DNA from: Thermoproteota archaeon
Lineage (GTDB): Archaea > Thermoproteota > Thermoprotei_A > EX4484-217-1
DNA: 64,000 nt
Direction of reading: 5' to 3'
Assembly: GCA_029258915.1 (NCBI GenBank)
Contig: JAPDJU010000005.1
Span: forward strand, 124,001 to 188,000
The position numbers and the translations under genes are program-made. Below the pieces are notes generated by a model. It was not told where the DNA came from. It was given only the letters and a program-made list of their open reading frames with translations, and did no database searches. How positions within the stretch are numbered: the first letter of the stretch is position 1; every line of letters starts with the position of its first letter. This document shows positions 1 through 8,419 of the stretch, in pieces.

Positions 1-798
1 GCATAAAATGCTAATAGTCTATCATTAAGAATGAATTTTCCATTGCTTGAAAGCGCAGCTAGCCTATCTGCATCGCCGTCATGAGCTAGTGCTGCATCTG
101 CCTTTAATACTTTAACATGTTCTCCTAATTCTTTAAGTACATCTGGTCTTGGTTCAGGGATTCTTCCTGGAAACATGCCATCATAATGGCAGTTTATTGT
201 GACAACGGATGCTCCTAATTCTCTAAGTATTATAGGTGTAATGTTCGATGCAGCTCCATTAGCGCAATCAATGACTATTCTTGCTTTTTTCTTAACCTTT
301 CCAGGTCTGAGTTTGAAAATAAGCTCTTCCATGTAATTGTTAACTATTTCAGGATAGTACTCTAGTTTTCCAACAGAATCCCATTTAGCATAGTTAAACT
401 TCTTACTGAATATTATGTCCTCCAGTTTTCTCTCCATGGAAACCGTGAACTCCATACCTTTACCGTTAAAACATTTAATACCATTATCTGGTGGAGGATT
501 ATGGCTTGCAGTGATTATTACACCTGCATTAGCTCTCAGTGCAGGTATAGAGTAGGCGAGTATTGGCGTCGGTACCAAACCTAGGTTTATAACATCTACT
601 CCTCCTGCCATAAGACCTGAAGAAACTATTGTTGCTAATAAGGGTGATGTTAACCGAACATCATGCCCAACTGTTGCTAAACCTTTTCCCTCTAAAAATG
701 TTGCTAAAGCCAAACCTACTTCATACGCTATTTCAGGCGTAATTACTTTCCCATATTCTCCACGAATACCAGCTGTACCAAAAAGTCTTTTACGCATT
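1..798 (-). CDS. Phosphohexomutase (PGM/PMM/GlmM family), 3' end beyond window
   Basis: Alpha-D-phosphohexomutase, which moves phosphate between C1 and C6 of a hexose or hexosamine. 266 codons are present, starting at ATG 798 on the minus strand and running off the left edge, so about the C-terminal 40 percent is missing. The phosphoserine motif TASHNP is at residues 96-101 (Ser98) and the metal loop DGDADR at 240-245. GlmU-like (8420) and GlmS (9652) genes on the same strand suggest it may be the phosphoglucosamine mutase of the UDP-GlcNAc pathway, but glucose or mannose specificity cannot be excluded because the sugar-binding loop lies outside the window. Confidence 0.93.
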
Positions 799-890
799 TA
801 GTTATACACCAAGATAACATATTTTAGTTCTCCATACTAAAGGTTTAACACAAAGTAAACTATAGAGCTAACAAGTATGAGTGATAGATA

Positions 891-1655
891 ATGATTGATG
901 TGCACTGCCATATACATGATGAAGTATTTGATAATGATAGAGAAGAAGTTATTAGCAGAGCTAAGGAAAAAGGAGTAAAACATATAATAATTTCTGCAAT
1001 AAAACCTGAAGAGGTTTCTAAAGCATTAAACATTGTCAATAGCTTCAAAGAATATATGAGCTTAACTATAGGTCATGATCCCGTAATTGTAAGTGATGAA
1101 GTTTTTGAAGAACAGCTTAAGAATGTAAAAAAGTACTTGGACATTATCGTAGGTATTGGTGAAGCAGGTTTAGACTATTACTTCGTTAGAGACCATGGTG
1201 AAAGAGATAGGCAAAGAAGGATTTTTGCCTTATGGATTAATGTTGCTAAGGAACTTGACTTACCCCTTGTTATCCATTCTAGGAGTGCTGGAAAATACGC
1301 AATAGAAATTCTTCTTGAACAAAAATACTTTAACGTGGTTATGCATGCTTACGATGGTTCTGTGGGCTGGGCTATTGAAGCAGCTAAACATGGTGTGTAT
1401 TTTTCAATTCCGCCAAGTGTAATATTCAGTATTCAAAAACAGAAGCTTGTAAGAAAACTGCCCTTGGAAAACCTACTTTTAGAAACAGATTCCCCAGTCC
1501 TCTCTCCTATCAGAGGAGAGAGAAATGAACCTGCAAACATAGTATATTCAGCTATGAAAATTGCCGAAATAAAAAATATTTCATTAAGTAAGGTTATCGA
1601 CGCTACTATTGAAAACACTTTAGATGTTTTTAAAAAGTTAAAGCTACAAATTTAA
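891..1655 (+). CDS. TatD family metal-dependent hydrolase
   Basis: TIM-barrel metallohydrolase of the TatD DNase family. The N-terminal metal pair is HCH at residues 5-7. A GIGEAGLDY strand (about 88-96), VIHSR (about 126-130), MHAYDG (about 152-157) and ETDSP (about 199-203) supply the remaining metal ligands. At 254 residues it is full length for the family. The ATG at 891 sits at the expected edge of the first beta strand. It converges with the phosphoesterase gene, the two overlapping by 26 bases at their 3' ends. Family members are 3'-5' exonucleases or deoxyribonucleases; the substrate here is unknown. Confidence 0.88.
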   Translation: MIDVHCHIHDEVFDNDREEVISRAKEKGVKHIIISAIKPEEVSKALNIVNSFKEYMSLTIGHDPVIVSDEVFEEQLKNVKKYLDIIVGIGEAGLDYYFVRDHGERDRQRRIFALWINVAKELDLPLVIHSRSAGKYAIEILLEQKYFNVVMHAYDGSVGWAIEAAKHGVYFSIPPSVIFSIQKQKLVRKLPLENLLLETDSPVLSPIRGERNEPANIVYSAMKIAEIKNISLSKVIDATIENTLDVFKKLKLQI

Positions 1656-2139
1656 CATCCATGGTCTTTACGTTTAAGATGGCTACTGTTGGCTCACCGC
1701 TAAGGTAGCCGCATGCTTCTCCAGGATTTATCAGTAAAGTGTTTTTAACTTTCTTTAATTCTTTTCTATGGGTATGGCCGAAAACTACAACATCAAACAT
1801 ACTGCTTTTCGCTAAAGCCTCAATAATAACATTTGAAGTACCATGAGTTATAGCTATTTTCTTGCCGTCAGTATTTATTGTAGCTATTTCTGCTTCTAAA
1901 CGGATATCATACTTTTTTGCAAGTTCAAGCAGCATTTTTCTTTCCCCATCGTTATTACCAAAAACCCCTATTACCTTAATACCCCCTTTAGCTATTCTTT
2001 TTAATGTAAATGGAGATATCCAGTCCCCAGCGTGAAGTATAAGCTCTACACTATGGTCTTTAAATACTTCTAAAGCTTTATCTACTGCTCTAAGATTATC
2101 GTGAGTATCGGAAATTAGGCCCACAAGTTTTTCTTCCAC
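1630..2139 (-). CDS. YfcE/MJ0936-type metallophosphoesterase
   Basis: Calcineurin-like phosphoesterase of the short YfcE/MJ0936 group, which hydrolyses phosphodiesters. All metal motifs are visible: DTH (Asp11, His13), GDW (Asp39), GNND (Asn62/63), THG (His99) and GHTH (His122, His124). 169 residues is the normal size. It starts with GTG at 2139; no good internal start precedes the DTH strand. It is divergent from the Nre gene with 16 bases between start codons, so the two promoters must overlap or the genes are close to leaderless. Confidence 0.9.
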   Translation of the reverse strand: MEEKLVGLISDTHDNLRAVDKALEVFKDHSVELILHAGDWISPFTLKRIAKGGIKVIGVFGNNDGERKMLLELAKKYDIRLEAEIATINTDGKKIAITHGTSNVIIEALAKSSMFDVVVFGHTHRKELKKVKNTLLINPGEACGYLSGEPTVAILNVKTMDVKFVALTF

Positions 2140-2155
2140 AATCTAACACCATGAG

Positions 2156-3496
2156 GTGATTATGTCACTAGGTTTAATAATTTTTAATGTCAAAACTACT
2201 ACACAGAATCTATTAAGTCGCTTAGAGATCGCTGCATGGTTTAATAATATGCCTGTTAAAGTGCATGCTAAATTATGTGTCCAATGTAAGGGAGTTAGGA
2301 GGCTTTGCGGTAAACCATTATGTCCTATCCTTTTAAGGTTTAGAGCATCTGTAAGAGCTATTTCAAAAGTGAGAATTAGCGGAGATAACATTATTTTCGG
2401 GTCAACCCCTCCAACACTCATAGTTGGTGAAGGAGGATACCCTGAAGTCAACATCTACACAGGAATAGTTTCTGATAAAGACCCTAAATTATATGATAAT
2501 CCAGAGGCATGGTGGGGTAGGCTTTCGTTAGAGAAAATAATTGAGCTAAGGTCGTCTCTTATTCTTCCACGGAGAAGATGTAGAGTTTCTATAGCAAAAC
2601 TGTCTAGTACAGGGAATTTCTACGAGGTACAACTTGCTTCTGCTTCTAGAAAACCTGTTGATACTGAGGCTAAGCTCCTAAAGAAACCTTATCCTATACT
2701 TAGATTTGATGGCCTTATAGCTCCATTAGGTCCAACGGCGCCTTTAGAAAGAATTAGGATAATAGACAATCCTTCATTGGATAGGGTGGTTGAAAAGGTA
2801 ATTAATGACTACGATTTAAAGGCTAAGAAAGGAGTAAGAATACTTTATAGTAAAGGTGTCTCAATATACGATATTATTAGGGTTTTCTCTGCAGGGCTAC
2901 TTGGTAAAATTAGGAAGAGAAAACTTGTTCCAACCCGCTGGGCAATAACTGCTGTAGATTCTATGCTATGTGATATGCTTGTTAAAAAAGTAAGAAACTA
3001 CCCATCAATAAACAACTTCTTAGTATACAATGTAACTTACTTAGGTAACCACTTCGAAATACTTCTCATTCCAGGCGTTTATTCTTTCGAATTACTCGAA
3101 ATTTGGTTGCCTCGAACAGTATGGACAGGGAGCATTTTAAAACCTATAGTTATTGAGAACTATGAGCTATGGGATGGTAAAATAAGACGTGATATCGATG
3201 GAGGATATTATGCACTGAAATTAGGTGTTTTAGAGAACCTATATAGTTTAAGGAGACAAGCATTAGTTATTGCAATAAGGGAAATAGGAACAGAATACTA
3301 TGCTCCCGTAGGAAACTGGCATATCAGAGAAAGTGCAAGAAAAATGTTTAATAAAAAACCTGAGAAGTTTAGCGGTTTAAAAGAAGCTTTAGCTGCCATA
3401 GGTAAAAGATTAAGTGTAGGCTTAGAAACAGTTATTGAAAACTCTGTATTACTAAGAAATGTTTTAAGACAAGAGAAAATAACAAAGTATATGTAG
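2156..3496 (+). CDS. nreA: Nre family DNA repair protein
   Basis: Member of the archaeal Nre family, known from work on Haloferax and Archaeoglobus to act in DNA damage resistance, often with PCNA. The diagnostic cysteine cluster is Cys41, Cys44, Cys51, Cys56 (C-V-Q-C-K-G ... L-C-G-K-P-L-C-P). The long body carries the conserved GEGGYPEVNIYTG segment. The last residues show no obvious PIP box. The annotated ATG leaves 40 residues before the cysteines; Met32 (ATG 2249) is a reasonable alternative start. It is followed closely by the convergent M42 peptidase. Confidence 0.82.
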   Translation: MIMSLGLIIFNVKTTTQNLLSRLEIAAWFNNMPVKVHAKLCVQCKGVRRLCGKPLCPILLRFRASVRAISKVRISGDNIIFGSTPPTLIVGEGGYPEVNIYTGIVSDKDPKLYDNPEAWWGRLSLEKIIELRSSLILPRRRCRVSIAKLSSTGNFYEVQLASASRKPVDTEAKLLKKPYPILRFDGLIAPLGPTAPLERIRIIDNPSLDRVVEKVINDYDLKAKKGVRILYSKGVSIYDIIRVFSAGLLGKIRKRKLVPTRWAITAVDSMLCDMLVKKVRNYPSINNFLVYNVTYLGNHFEILLIPGVYSFELLEIWLPRTVWTGSILKPIVIENYELWDGKIRRDIDGGYYALKLGVLENLYSLRRQALVIAIREIGTEYYAPVGNWHIRESARKMFNKKPEKFSGLKEALAAIGKRLSVGLETVIENSVLLRNVLRQEKITKYM

Positions 3497-3502
3497 CAGA
3501 AT

Positions 3503-4609
3503 TTATAATTGGCTTAAGCTCTTCACGTATTCTGTGCTAACTTTTTTCACAAACGATATTAACAGTTTTGAAGCATATACTACATCTTTAAGATCCAGTA
3601 CTTCTATTGGCGAATGAATATAGCGACAAGGTATAGATATGGTAGCTACAGGTACTCCTTCTCTTGAAAGCATTATTGCAGCTGCATCTGTGGCTCCTCC
3701 TACCAATACCTCTAACTGGTATGGTATTTTCTCCTCTTCAGCTATTTTAATAAGCAACTCTCTTAATTTTGGATGTGAAATGTTTCCCTTGTCCATAATC
3801 TTTATAGCTGGCCCTTTACCCAGTGATGTAACCCAGTCTTTTTCATCGACCTCTACTACATCGTTAGCTGTAGTTACATCAACAGCAATGCCTAGATCCG
3901 GTTTTACCGCAAAGGCTGAAACTGTAGCACCTTTTAACCCTATTTCTTCTTGTACTGTGAATACTGCATATACGTTGGCTTCATGATTTACATTACTAAG
4001 TTTTTTTAGCGTATAAATTACCGTTGCTACACCTACTCTGTCATCAAATGCTTTACCTGTAATTTTATCTGTTCCACCAAGCCTAACCATTTCTCTATCA
4101 AGTACTGCTATGGACCCTATTTTTACACCTAGCTTCTCTGCTTCCTCTTTACTTTCAACTCCTATGTCAATAAATAGCTTTTTCATTTCTAAAACTTGTT
4201 TTTTCTCTTCAGGAGTCATTAGATGTGGGGGTTTAGCTCCTATAACTCCCCGAACTTTCGTTTTCCCGGTATATATGATAACTCTTTGTCCAGGTAGAAT
4301 TCTCTCATTCCATGAACCTATGCTAGTAAATCTTAAAAAGCCTCTCTTATCTATGTGAGTTATCATTAACCCTATCTCATCCATATGTGCCGAGATCATG
4401 ACTTTGGGTCCGTTATCTTTACCCTTCTTTAAAGCTATTATGTTACCTAAACTATCCGTTTTTATCTCATCAACTACATCGCTTATCTCTTCAACTATTA
4501 TGTTCTTAACTTCGAATTCATGGCCTGAAACACCTATAGATTCAGAAAGCTTTTTTAGAAGGATAAAGAACTGAGCTTTCTCTGTTTCAGAAATCATATT
4601 TTCCACCAT
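3503..4609 (-). CDS. M42 family metallo-aminopeptidase
   Basis: Dinuclear-zinc aminopeptidase of the M42 (TET/glutamyl aminopeptidase/endoglucanase M) family, cytoplasmic and normally a self-compartmentalised complex trimming peptides. Visible ligands are His75 and Asp77 (SAHMDE), the FDDR loop at 188-191, Glu221/Glu222 (VQEEIG), Asp244 and His332 (YIHSP). 368 residues is full length. The ATG at 4609 is used; Met5 is an alternative. A small zinc-ribbon gene lies 36 bases upstream on the same strand. Confidence 0.9.
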   Translation of the reverse strand: MVENMISETEKAQFFILLKKLSESIGVSGHEFEVKNIIVEEISDVVDEIKTDSLGNIIALKKGKDNGPKVMISAHMDEIGLMITHIDKRGFLRFTSIGSWNERILPGQRVIIYTGKTKVRGVIGAKPPHLMTPEEKKQVLEMKKLFIDIGVESKEEAEKLGVKIGSIAVLDREMVRLGGTDKITGKAFDDRVGVATVIYTLKKLSNVNHEANVYAVFTVQEEIGLKGATVSAFAVKPDLGIAVDVTTANDVVEVDEKDWVTSLGKGPAIKIMDKGNISHPKLRELLIKIAEEEKIPYQLEVLVGGATDAAAIMLSREGVPVATISIPCRYIHSPIEVLDLKDVVYASKLLISFVKKVSTEYVKSLSQL

Positions 4610-4645
4610 AGTCTTTGATGACTTTCTAAACTAAAAATTCTTCTG

Positions 4646-4801
4646 TTAACCTTGCTCAGCTACACCCAATACTTTATGAAAAGTATTTGCCTTACATGTC
4701 TTACAATAGTGATATAGCCTACCAACCTTTCGTAAATCGTAGCTAACATCAAGTACCCATTTTGTCTTACATTTCTCACATATCAAAACCCATTTTGTCA
4801 T
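4646..4801 (-). CDS. Small zinc-ribbon protein, 51 aa
   Basis: A 51-residue reading frame with two CxxC pairs, CEKC near residue 8 and CKTC near residue 33, separated by 21 residues. This is the spacing of a zinc ribbon, followed by a short basic tail. The ATG is at 4801 and the TAA ends at 4646. It lies 6 bases downstream of the larger zinc-binding protein at 4808-5371, on the same strand, so the two are likely co-transcribed. Function unknown; archaeal ribbons of this size usually bind nucleic acid or act as subunits of RNA-processing complexes. Confidence 0.7.
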   Translation of the reverse strand: MTKWVLICEKCKTKWVLDVSYDLRKVGRLYHYCKTCKANTFHKVLGVAEQG

Positions 4802-4807
4802 GTTATT

Positions 4808-5371
4808 TTACCCAATAAACTTCTTCAAAATCTCTTCTACAGCTGTTGCCGTATTCTTTATTTTATCTACAGTATCTTTAAAGTCTTGGGGTAGAAAATC
4901 TTCTATTAAATCTATACTCTCTAAGGGTATGTACATTGTTCTTTTAGACTTTACATATCCGCATTTAGAACACTTATACATCTTAGTTAATTTCACCATA
5001 GGCCTAAATAATTTAGATGTTACATCTTTCCTTAGGTAAATGGGCCCCTCAATACCTACGTACGTATCTACGGTTTTCTCCTCAACAAAATATCCGCATT
5101 GAGGGCAACTGTCAACAAATGATTTTACATGTTTAGTGCAGGCTACTATACTTAGGCTTAATGGCGTCAGATCAGATACTATATTATTGGTTTTCTCTTC
5201 GTCATTAAAGGCTTTCATTACAGGTTTTTCTTCTGTTAGTTGGCTTTTAGCCCTTATATTGTTCACTTTATTTCTAATACTACTAAGTAACGTGCTAAGA
5301 ACAGATACCATTGTTGCTAACCTCATAAATTTAAGCTTACATATGCAGTTAGTTTTTAGTACTATCGCCAT
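4808..5371 (-). CDS. Uncharacterised protein with two cysteine pairs
   Basis: 187-residue protein of unknown function. The first 60 residues are basic and poorly ordered. A zinc-binding core follows: Cys-x(n)-CPQCG near residues 80-98 and CSKCG near 134-138, then the K-R-T-M-Y-I-P strand and a helical C-terminus. The start is uncertain: ATG 5371 gives an unusual cysteine-containing leader, and Met16 (ATG 5326) may be the true start. It heads a two-gene unit with the 51-residue zinc ribbon downstream. No enzyme motif was recognised. Confidence 0.6.
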   Translation of the reverse strand: MAIVLKTNCICKLKFMRLATMVSVLSTLLSSIRNKVNNIRAKSQLTEEKPVMKAFNDEEKTNNIVSDLTPLSLSIVACTKHVKSFVDSCPQCGYFVEEKTVDTYVGIEGPIYLRKDVTSKLFRPMVKLTKMYKCSKCGYVKSKRTMYIPLESIDLIEDFLPQDFKDTVDKIKNTATAVEEILKKFIG

Positions 5372-5569
5372 ATCAGCCTTACATAATTTTGAGGAATAAC
5401 TATGTTAACAGTTAAGGAGTAGGAAAGTTCAAGCACAATGAAAACATATCATTGAATTCGTTATTGACCAAGATGTTATATTGTTAATAAATGGAACCTT
5501 GTACAAAGCAAAGAGCGAGCTTAAGAAAACTCATAAGAGGTCCTACATAGGAGCGAATTTTAGAACGCT

Positions 5570-5911
5570 TTATTCAATTAATGTAAAGTCTATTATATGT
5601 AGATTACCAATACCATGGTTAATTATAATATGCTTTAACGCTATAGGAACATATATTAATGAGAAAGGTTCAATTGTAATTGTTCTTTGAAGTTCAGGGT
5701 AGTCTATTTTACCTACGCCTTCAACAACATAGTATATGTGTTCATGGTTTCTTTCTGTAGGTCTCTCTATTTTCTTACCTGGCCTAATGATTATTGAATT
5801 CACTCTTAAACTCCTCTTACCTTTAATAAATCTTCTATAAAGTTCAAGTATAACAAAGTCTCCAGTAAATGGGATTTTAGCTGCTTGATTAGATATTTTT
5901 CTAGGTATCAT
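5570..5911 (-). CDS. Small single-domain cupin protein
   Basis: 113-residue single cupin barrel. Motif 1 is NHEHIYYVVEG (His56, His58, Glu64); motif 2 is the segment around P89 to N98 with His94. This gives a typical 3-His/1-Glu metal site. It resembles the stand-alone cupin domain of mannose-6-phosphate isomerase-type proteins, but substrate and reaction cannot be told from sequence. It overlaps the 3' end of the ASCH gene by 11 bases on the same strand, so the two are probably translated from one message. Confidence 0.75.
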   Translation of the reverse strand: MIPRKISNQAAKIPFTGDFVILELYRRFIKGKRSLRVNSIIIRPGKKIERPTERNHEHIYYVVEGVGKIDYPELQRTITIEPFSLIYVPIALKHIIINHGIGNLHIIDFTLIE

Positions 5912-6548
5912 TATTTCTAACCTTAACTATGTTTTTCTTTATAAGTTCGTCTAAATATTTCCTAAGGGTTTTACGTACTTTCCAGCGCTTATTTATGCTT
6001 CCGAAGAGCCTTACTGCTGTTTTTCTTATACTTTCCGTTCTGGTTAAATCCTCAAGTATTTCCCTATCATTCTCCGGTATATTCTTGCAGTATCTTAAAG
6101 CTATTCTAGCGATTTCAACAGGTTTTAAACCTAACCATGGTTCTTCAATGTCAAGTTCTGTCAGCTTCTTTATAACATTAAACTCTATTATGGTTACTGT
6201 ATCGTCAGGTTTTATGTCACCATAGCTTTTCCTAAGTTCTTTAAGAAGTATTTTAACTGATGGGAATCCATCCTTCTTAGCATCTTCCTCTGTTAATTCC
6301 CTAATTCTCTTATGTCTAATGTTCACTATTTTAACAACGGCAACTGGTCTTCCGCCGCCATGAACTATTATCTCTTTATACTTAGGTGTAACCATGCCCA
6401 GTCTTATAGTGGTTTTCTTTATACCTTTGAGGATTAAGTCTACATATTCTCCCTTAACCATTAGATGTCTTCCGATAAACTTTTTCCTACCTTTATTATT
6501 TCCCATAACATATCCCATCATTAATGTTTTTATACAGTGTATAAGCAT
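5901..6548 (-). CDS. ASCH-domain RNA-binding-like protein with C-terminal winged helix
   Basis: ASCH (PUA-like) domain at roughly residues 22-125, recognised by KGIKKTTIRLG, the V-V-K-I-V-N-I-R-H-K strand and the acidic E-E-D-A-K-K-D-G-F turn. A helical stretch at about 140-215 is rich in K and R and looks like a winged-helix or related DNA/RNA-binding domain. ASCH domains are predicted to bind RNA or modified nucleotides. The ATG at 6548 leaves about 15 extra residues; Met16 (MGNNKGRKK) is a likely alternative start. Confidence 0.75.
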   Translation of the reverse strand: MLIHCIKTLMMGYVMGNNKGRKKFIGRHLMVKGEYVDLILKGIKKTTIRLGMVTPKYKEIIVHGGGRPVAVVKIVNIRHKRIRELTEEDAKKDGFPSVKILLKELRKSYGDIKPDDTVTIIEFNVIKKLTELDIEEPWLGLKPVEIARIALRYCKNIPENDREILEDLTRTESIRKTAVRLFGSINKRWKVRKTLRKYLDELIKKNIVKVRNNDT

Positions 6549-6572
6549 AGCTTTTCCTAGAAGATATGTGCA

Positions 6573-6630
6573 ATGATGAATACATGCAAAAGTTGAACAG
6601 CTAAAGTATGTAAGGGGGCCAAAGCGCTGA
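6573..6630 (+). ncRNA. Candidate C/D box sRNA
   Basis: C box ATGATGA 6573-6579, D' TTGA 6593-6596, a degenerate C' (ATGTAAG, 6608-6614) and D CTGA 6627-6630. The D guide (6615-6626, GGGGCCAAAGCG) is exactly 12 nt and the D' guide is 13 nt. The poor C' lowers confidence. It lies between two minus-strand genes and ends 2 bases from the oxidoreductase stop codon, so it would be antisense-oriented relative to both. Target not identified. Confidence 0.4.
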
Positions 6631-6632
6631 GC

Positions 6633-7592
6633 TCATAAAGGATATTTTACTTCCACTATTCTCCTTAACTTAGCAGATTCTAATGCTGCTTCACATACAG
6701 CTAAAGCGCGTATACCGTCCATTCCCGTTGCTTTCGGACTTCTTTTATTAATAATTGATTCTAAGAAGTCCTTATCCTCAAGAAGTAAGGGTTCTTGAAT
6801 ATTAATTTTTGGTTTAAATACCCCATCGTTTTTGAACACCGTGAGTTCGTTTGCTACAAAGTCCACATTTACAACAGCTCTTTCTCCTGTCAAGGATAGG
6901 TATCTTATTTTGTACGGTGTTACCCAGTTTGCTTCGAACACTGCTGAATAAGTTTCATAGTTTATAAGCATTGAAGCAAAGTCCTCATAATAGCTGTGTT
7001 TCAGTTTTCCAGCGTCAGCATACACATACTGAGCTTTTTCATTGAAAATGTAATGGAGTAAGTCTATATCGTGAATTGCAAGGTCTTTAATAACGCCTAC
7101 GTCCCACGGTCTATTAGGCCATAATGAGGTCCTTTTACTATTTGCTGTAAGTATTTTACCTAAAACATTGTTTTTCACTACCTTATCAATGACATAACTT
7201 ACTAATGGGTGATATCTCATAATGAAACCTACAGCTAATATTAAACCTGAATCTTTCGCATAATCATAGAGTTTAATAGCTTTGTATATAGAGTCCGTCA
7301 TAGGTTTCTCTATTAAAACATGCTTACCACTATTAATTGAGGCTAATGCGTGCTCATAATGGAGTGGGGTAGGTGTTGAAATTATTACTGCGTCTAAATC
7401 TTTCTCCCTAGCCAGCACCTTGTCTACTGAAGAGTAAAATTTAGCTCCATAAATTTTTGATACATATTTTCCCCGTTCTGCATTAACATCTACCACAATT
7501 ATATCTTTAACAAGAGTGCCATATAATGTTCTTAAAACTCTAACATGGTTTATACCCCAGCCTCCTACTCCGAAAACAGCTACTTTAAGCAT
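6633..7592 (-). CDS. Gfo/Idh/MocA family NAD(P)-dependent oxidoreductase
   Basis: Rossmann-fold sugar oxidoreductase. The dinucleotide loop is V-F-G-V-G-G-W-G near the N-terminus, EKPM is the conserved active-site lysine motif of the family, and H-D-I-D-L-L carries the catalytic-region His/Asp. The C-terminal alpha/beta domain is complete. The start is placed at the second Met (ATG 7592), which begins directly at the first beta strand; ATG 7607 would add five residues. The substrate is likely a sugar, nucleotide sugar or inositol; the nearby amino-sugar genes make a UDP-sugar possible but unproven. Confidence 0.85.
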   Translation of the reverse strand: MLKVAVFGVGGWGINHVRVLRTLYGTLVKDIIVVDVNAERGKYVSKIYGAKFYSSVDKVLAREKDLDAVIISTPTPLHYEHALASINSGKHVLIEKPMTDSIYKAIKLYDYAKDSGLILAVGFIMRYHPLVSYVIDKVVKNNVLGKILTANSKRTSLWPNRPWDVGVIKDLAIHDIDLLHYIFNEKAQYVYADAGKLKHSYYEDFASMLINYETYSAVFEANWVTPYKIRYLSLTGERAVVNVDFVANELTVFKNDGVFKPKINIQEPLLLEDKDFLESIINKRSPKATGMDGIRALAVCEAALESAKLRRIVEVKYPL

Positions 7593-7676
7593 ATGTAGTC
7601 CCGTCAAATGCTTTCTTACAACATAGCCAAAATACTTTTTCTAAACTTTAAAAATAAATATATTTGGTAGTTAACG

Positions 7677-8417
7677 TTGAGTGTTGAAGAGCTTGTCTTT
7701 GGCTTCCTAAAGGAAAACCCAGGGTCGAATCCCAGAGAAATTGCTGAAGCACTAGGTGTAGGCTACAATAGGGTAAGGGCAGCTCTTTATCGATTAAGGG
7801 AAAGGGGGTTGGTTATAAGAACGGAAAAAGGATACACAGTCGCTTACAGGGCTCCAAGGAAAATGAGGAGAGAAGATAAAGGCCGCCTAGTGGAGAAGGT
7901 GAAAAGTGATAATTTAGAAAGATTATCTAAAGAAGTAGATAAATTATCAAAAAAGGTAAGTACTATAGAAAAACGTATTAGCGAAATACTAAACTTAGTA
8001 GAAAATATACGTATTGAAATTAAAAACTTAGAAATAGTGGAAAAAAGACTTAGTAAAGAAGTTGAATTAGTGAAGTCTAGAATAAATAAACTATGGGAAT
8101 ATTTAGGTAAGCTAAAGTTTAAGGGTTATGAAAAAGATGAATTCTTAAGTTTACTAAGTGGTGAAAAAGTGCTTAGTGTAAGTAGGGCTAAAAATATTAT
8201 AAATAAACCTCTTGAAGAATACATAAGTGAAGATAAAGTTATTCTTGTTTCATCATATGTTATCGATAAAGAGTTTTATAATGAATTTAAGAAACTATTC
8301 CCCTTACCAGTAGATAAAGTAAAAAACCTTGATGAGAAATCTAGGGTACTTCTCAGAGCTATGGTTGATGAAGGACTTGCTTATTTACATAAAGGTAAGG
8401 AATATAGATTAATTTAA
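7677..8417 (+). CDS. Winged-helix DNA-binding protein with coiled coil and C-terminal module
   Basis: 246 residues starting at TTG 7677. Residues 1-60 form a winged helix (N-P-R-E-I-A-E-A-L-G-V ... L-Y-R-L-R-E-R-G-L-V). Residues about 70-145 are a heptad coiled coil rich in L, K and E. The C-terminal about 85 residues contain F-P-L-P-V-D-K-V-K-N-L followed by a helix and L-A-Y. The same C-terminal module ends the RHH protein at 41809-42360, where it reads L-P-L-P-L-D-E-V-K-K-L. A transcriptional or chromosome-architectural role is inferred. It converges with the GlmU-like gene 2 bases away. Confidence 0.8.
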   Translation: MSVEELVFGFLKENPGSNPREIAEALGVGYNRVRAALYRLRERGLVIRTEKGYTVAYRAPRKMRREDKGRLVEKVKSDNLERLSKEVDKLSKKVSTIEKRISEILNLVENIRIEIKNLEIVEKRLSKEVELVKSRINKLWEYLGKLKFKGYEKDEFLSLLSGEKVLSVSRAKNIINKPLEEYISEDKVILVSSYVIDKEFYNEFKKLFPLPVDKVKNLDEKSRVLLRAMVDEGLAYLHKGKEYRLI

Positions 8418-8419
8418 AC

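Noticed and set aside
5435-5690. An open frame (about 5435-5690, plus strand) with K-A-K-S-E-L-K-K-T-H-K-R-S-Y that looks like a gene remnant
   Set aside because: It overlaps the cupin gene on the other strand, has an internal stop at 5450, and I could not link it to any family. I see no firm evidence of a pseudogene.
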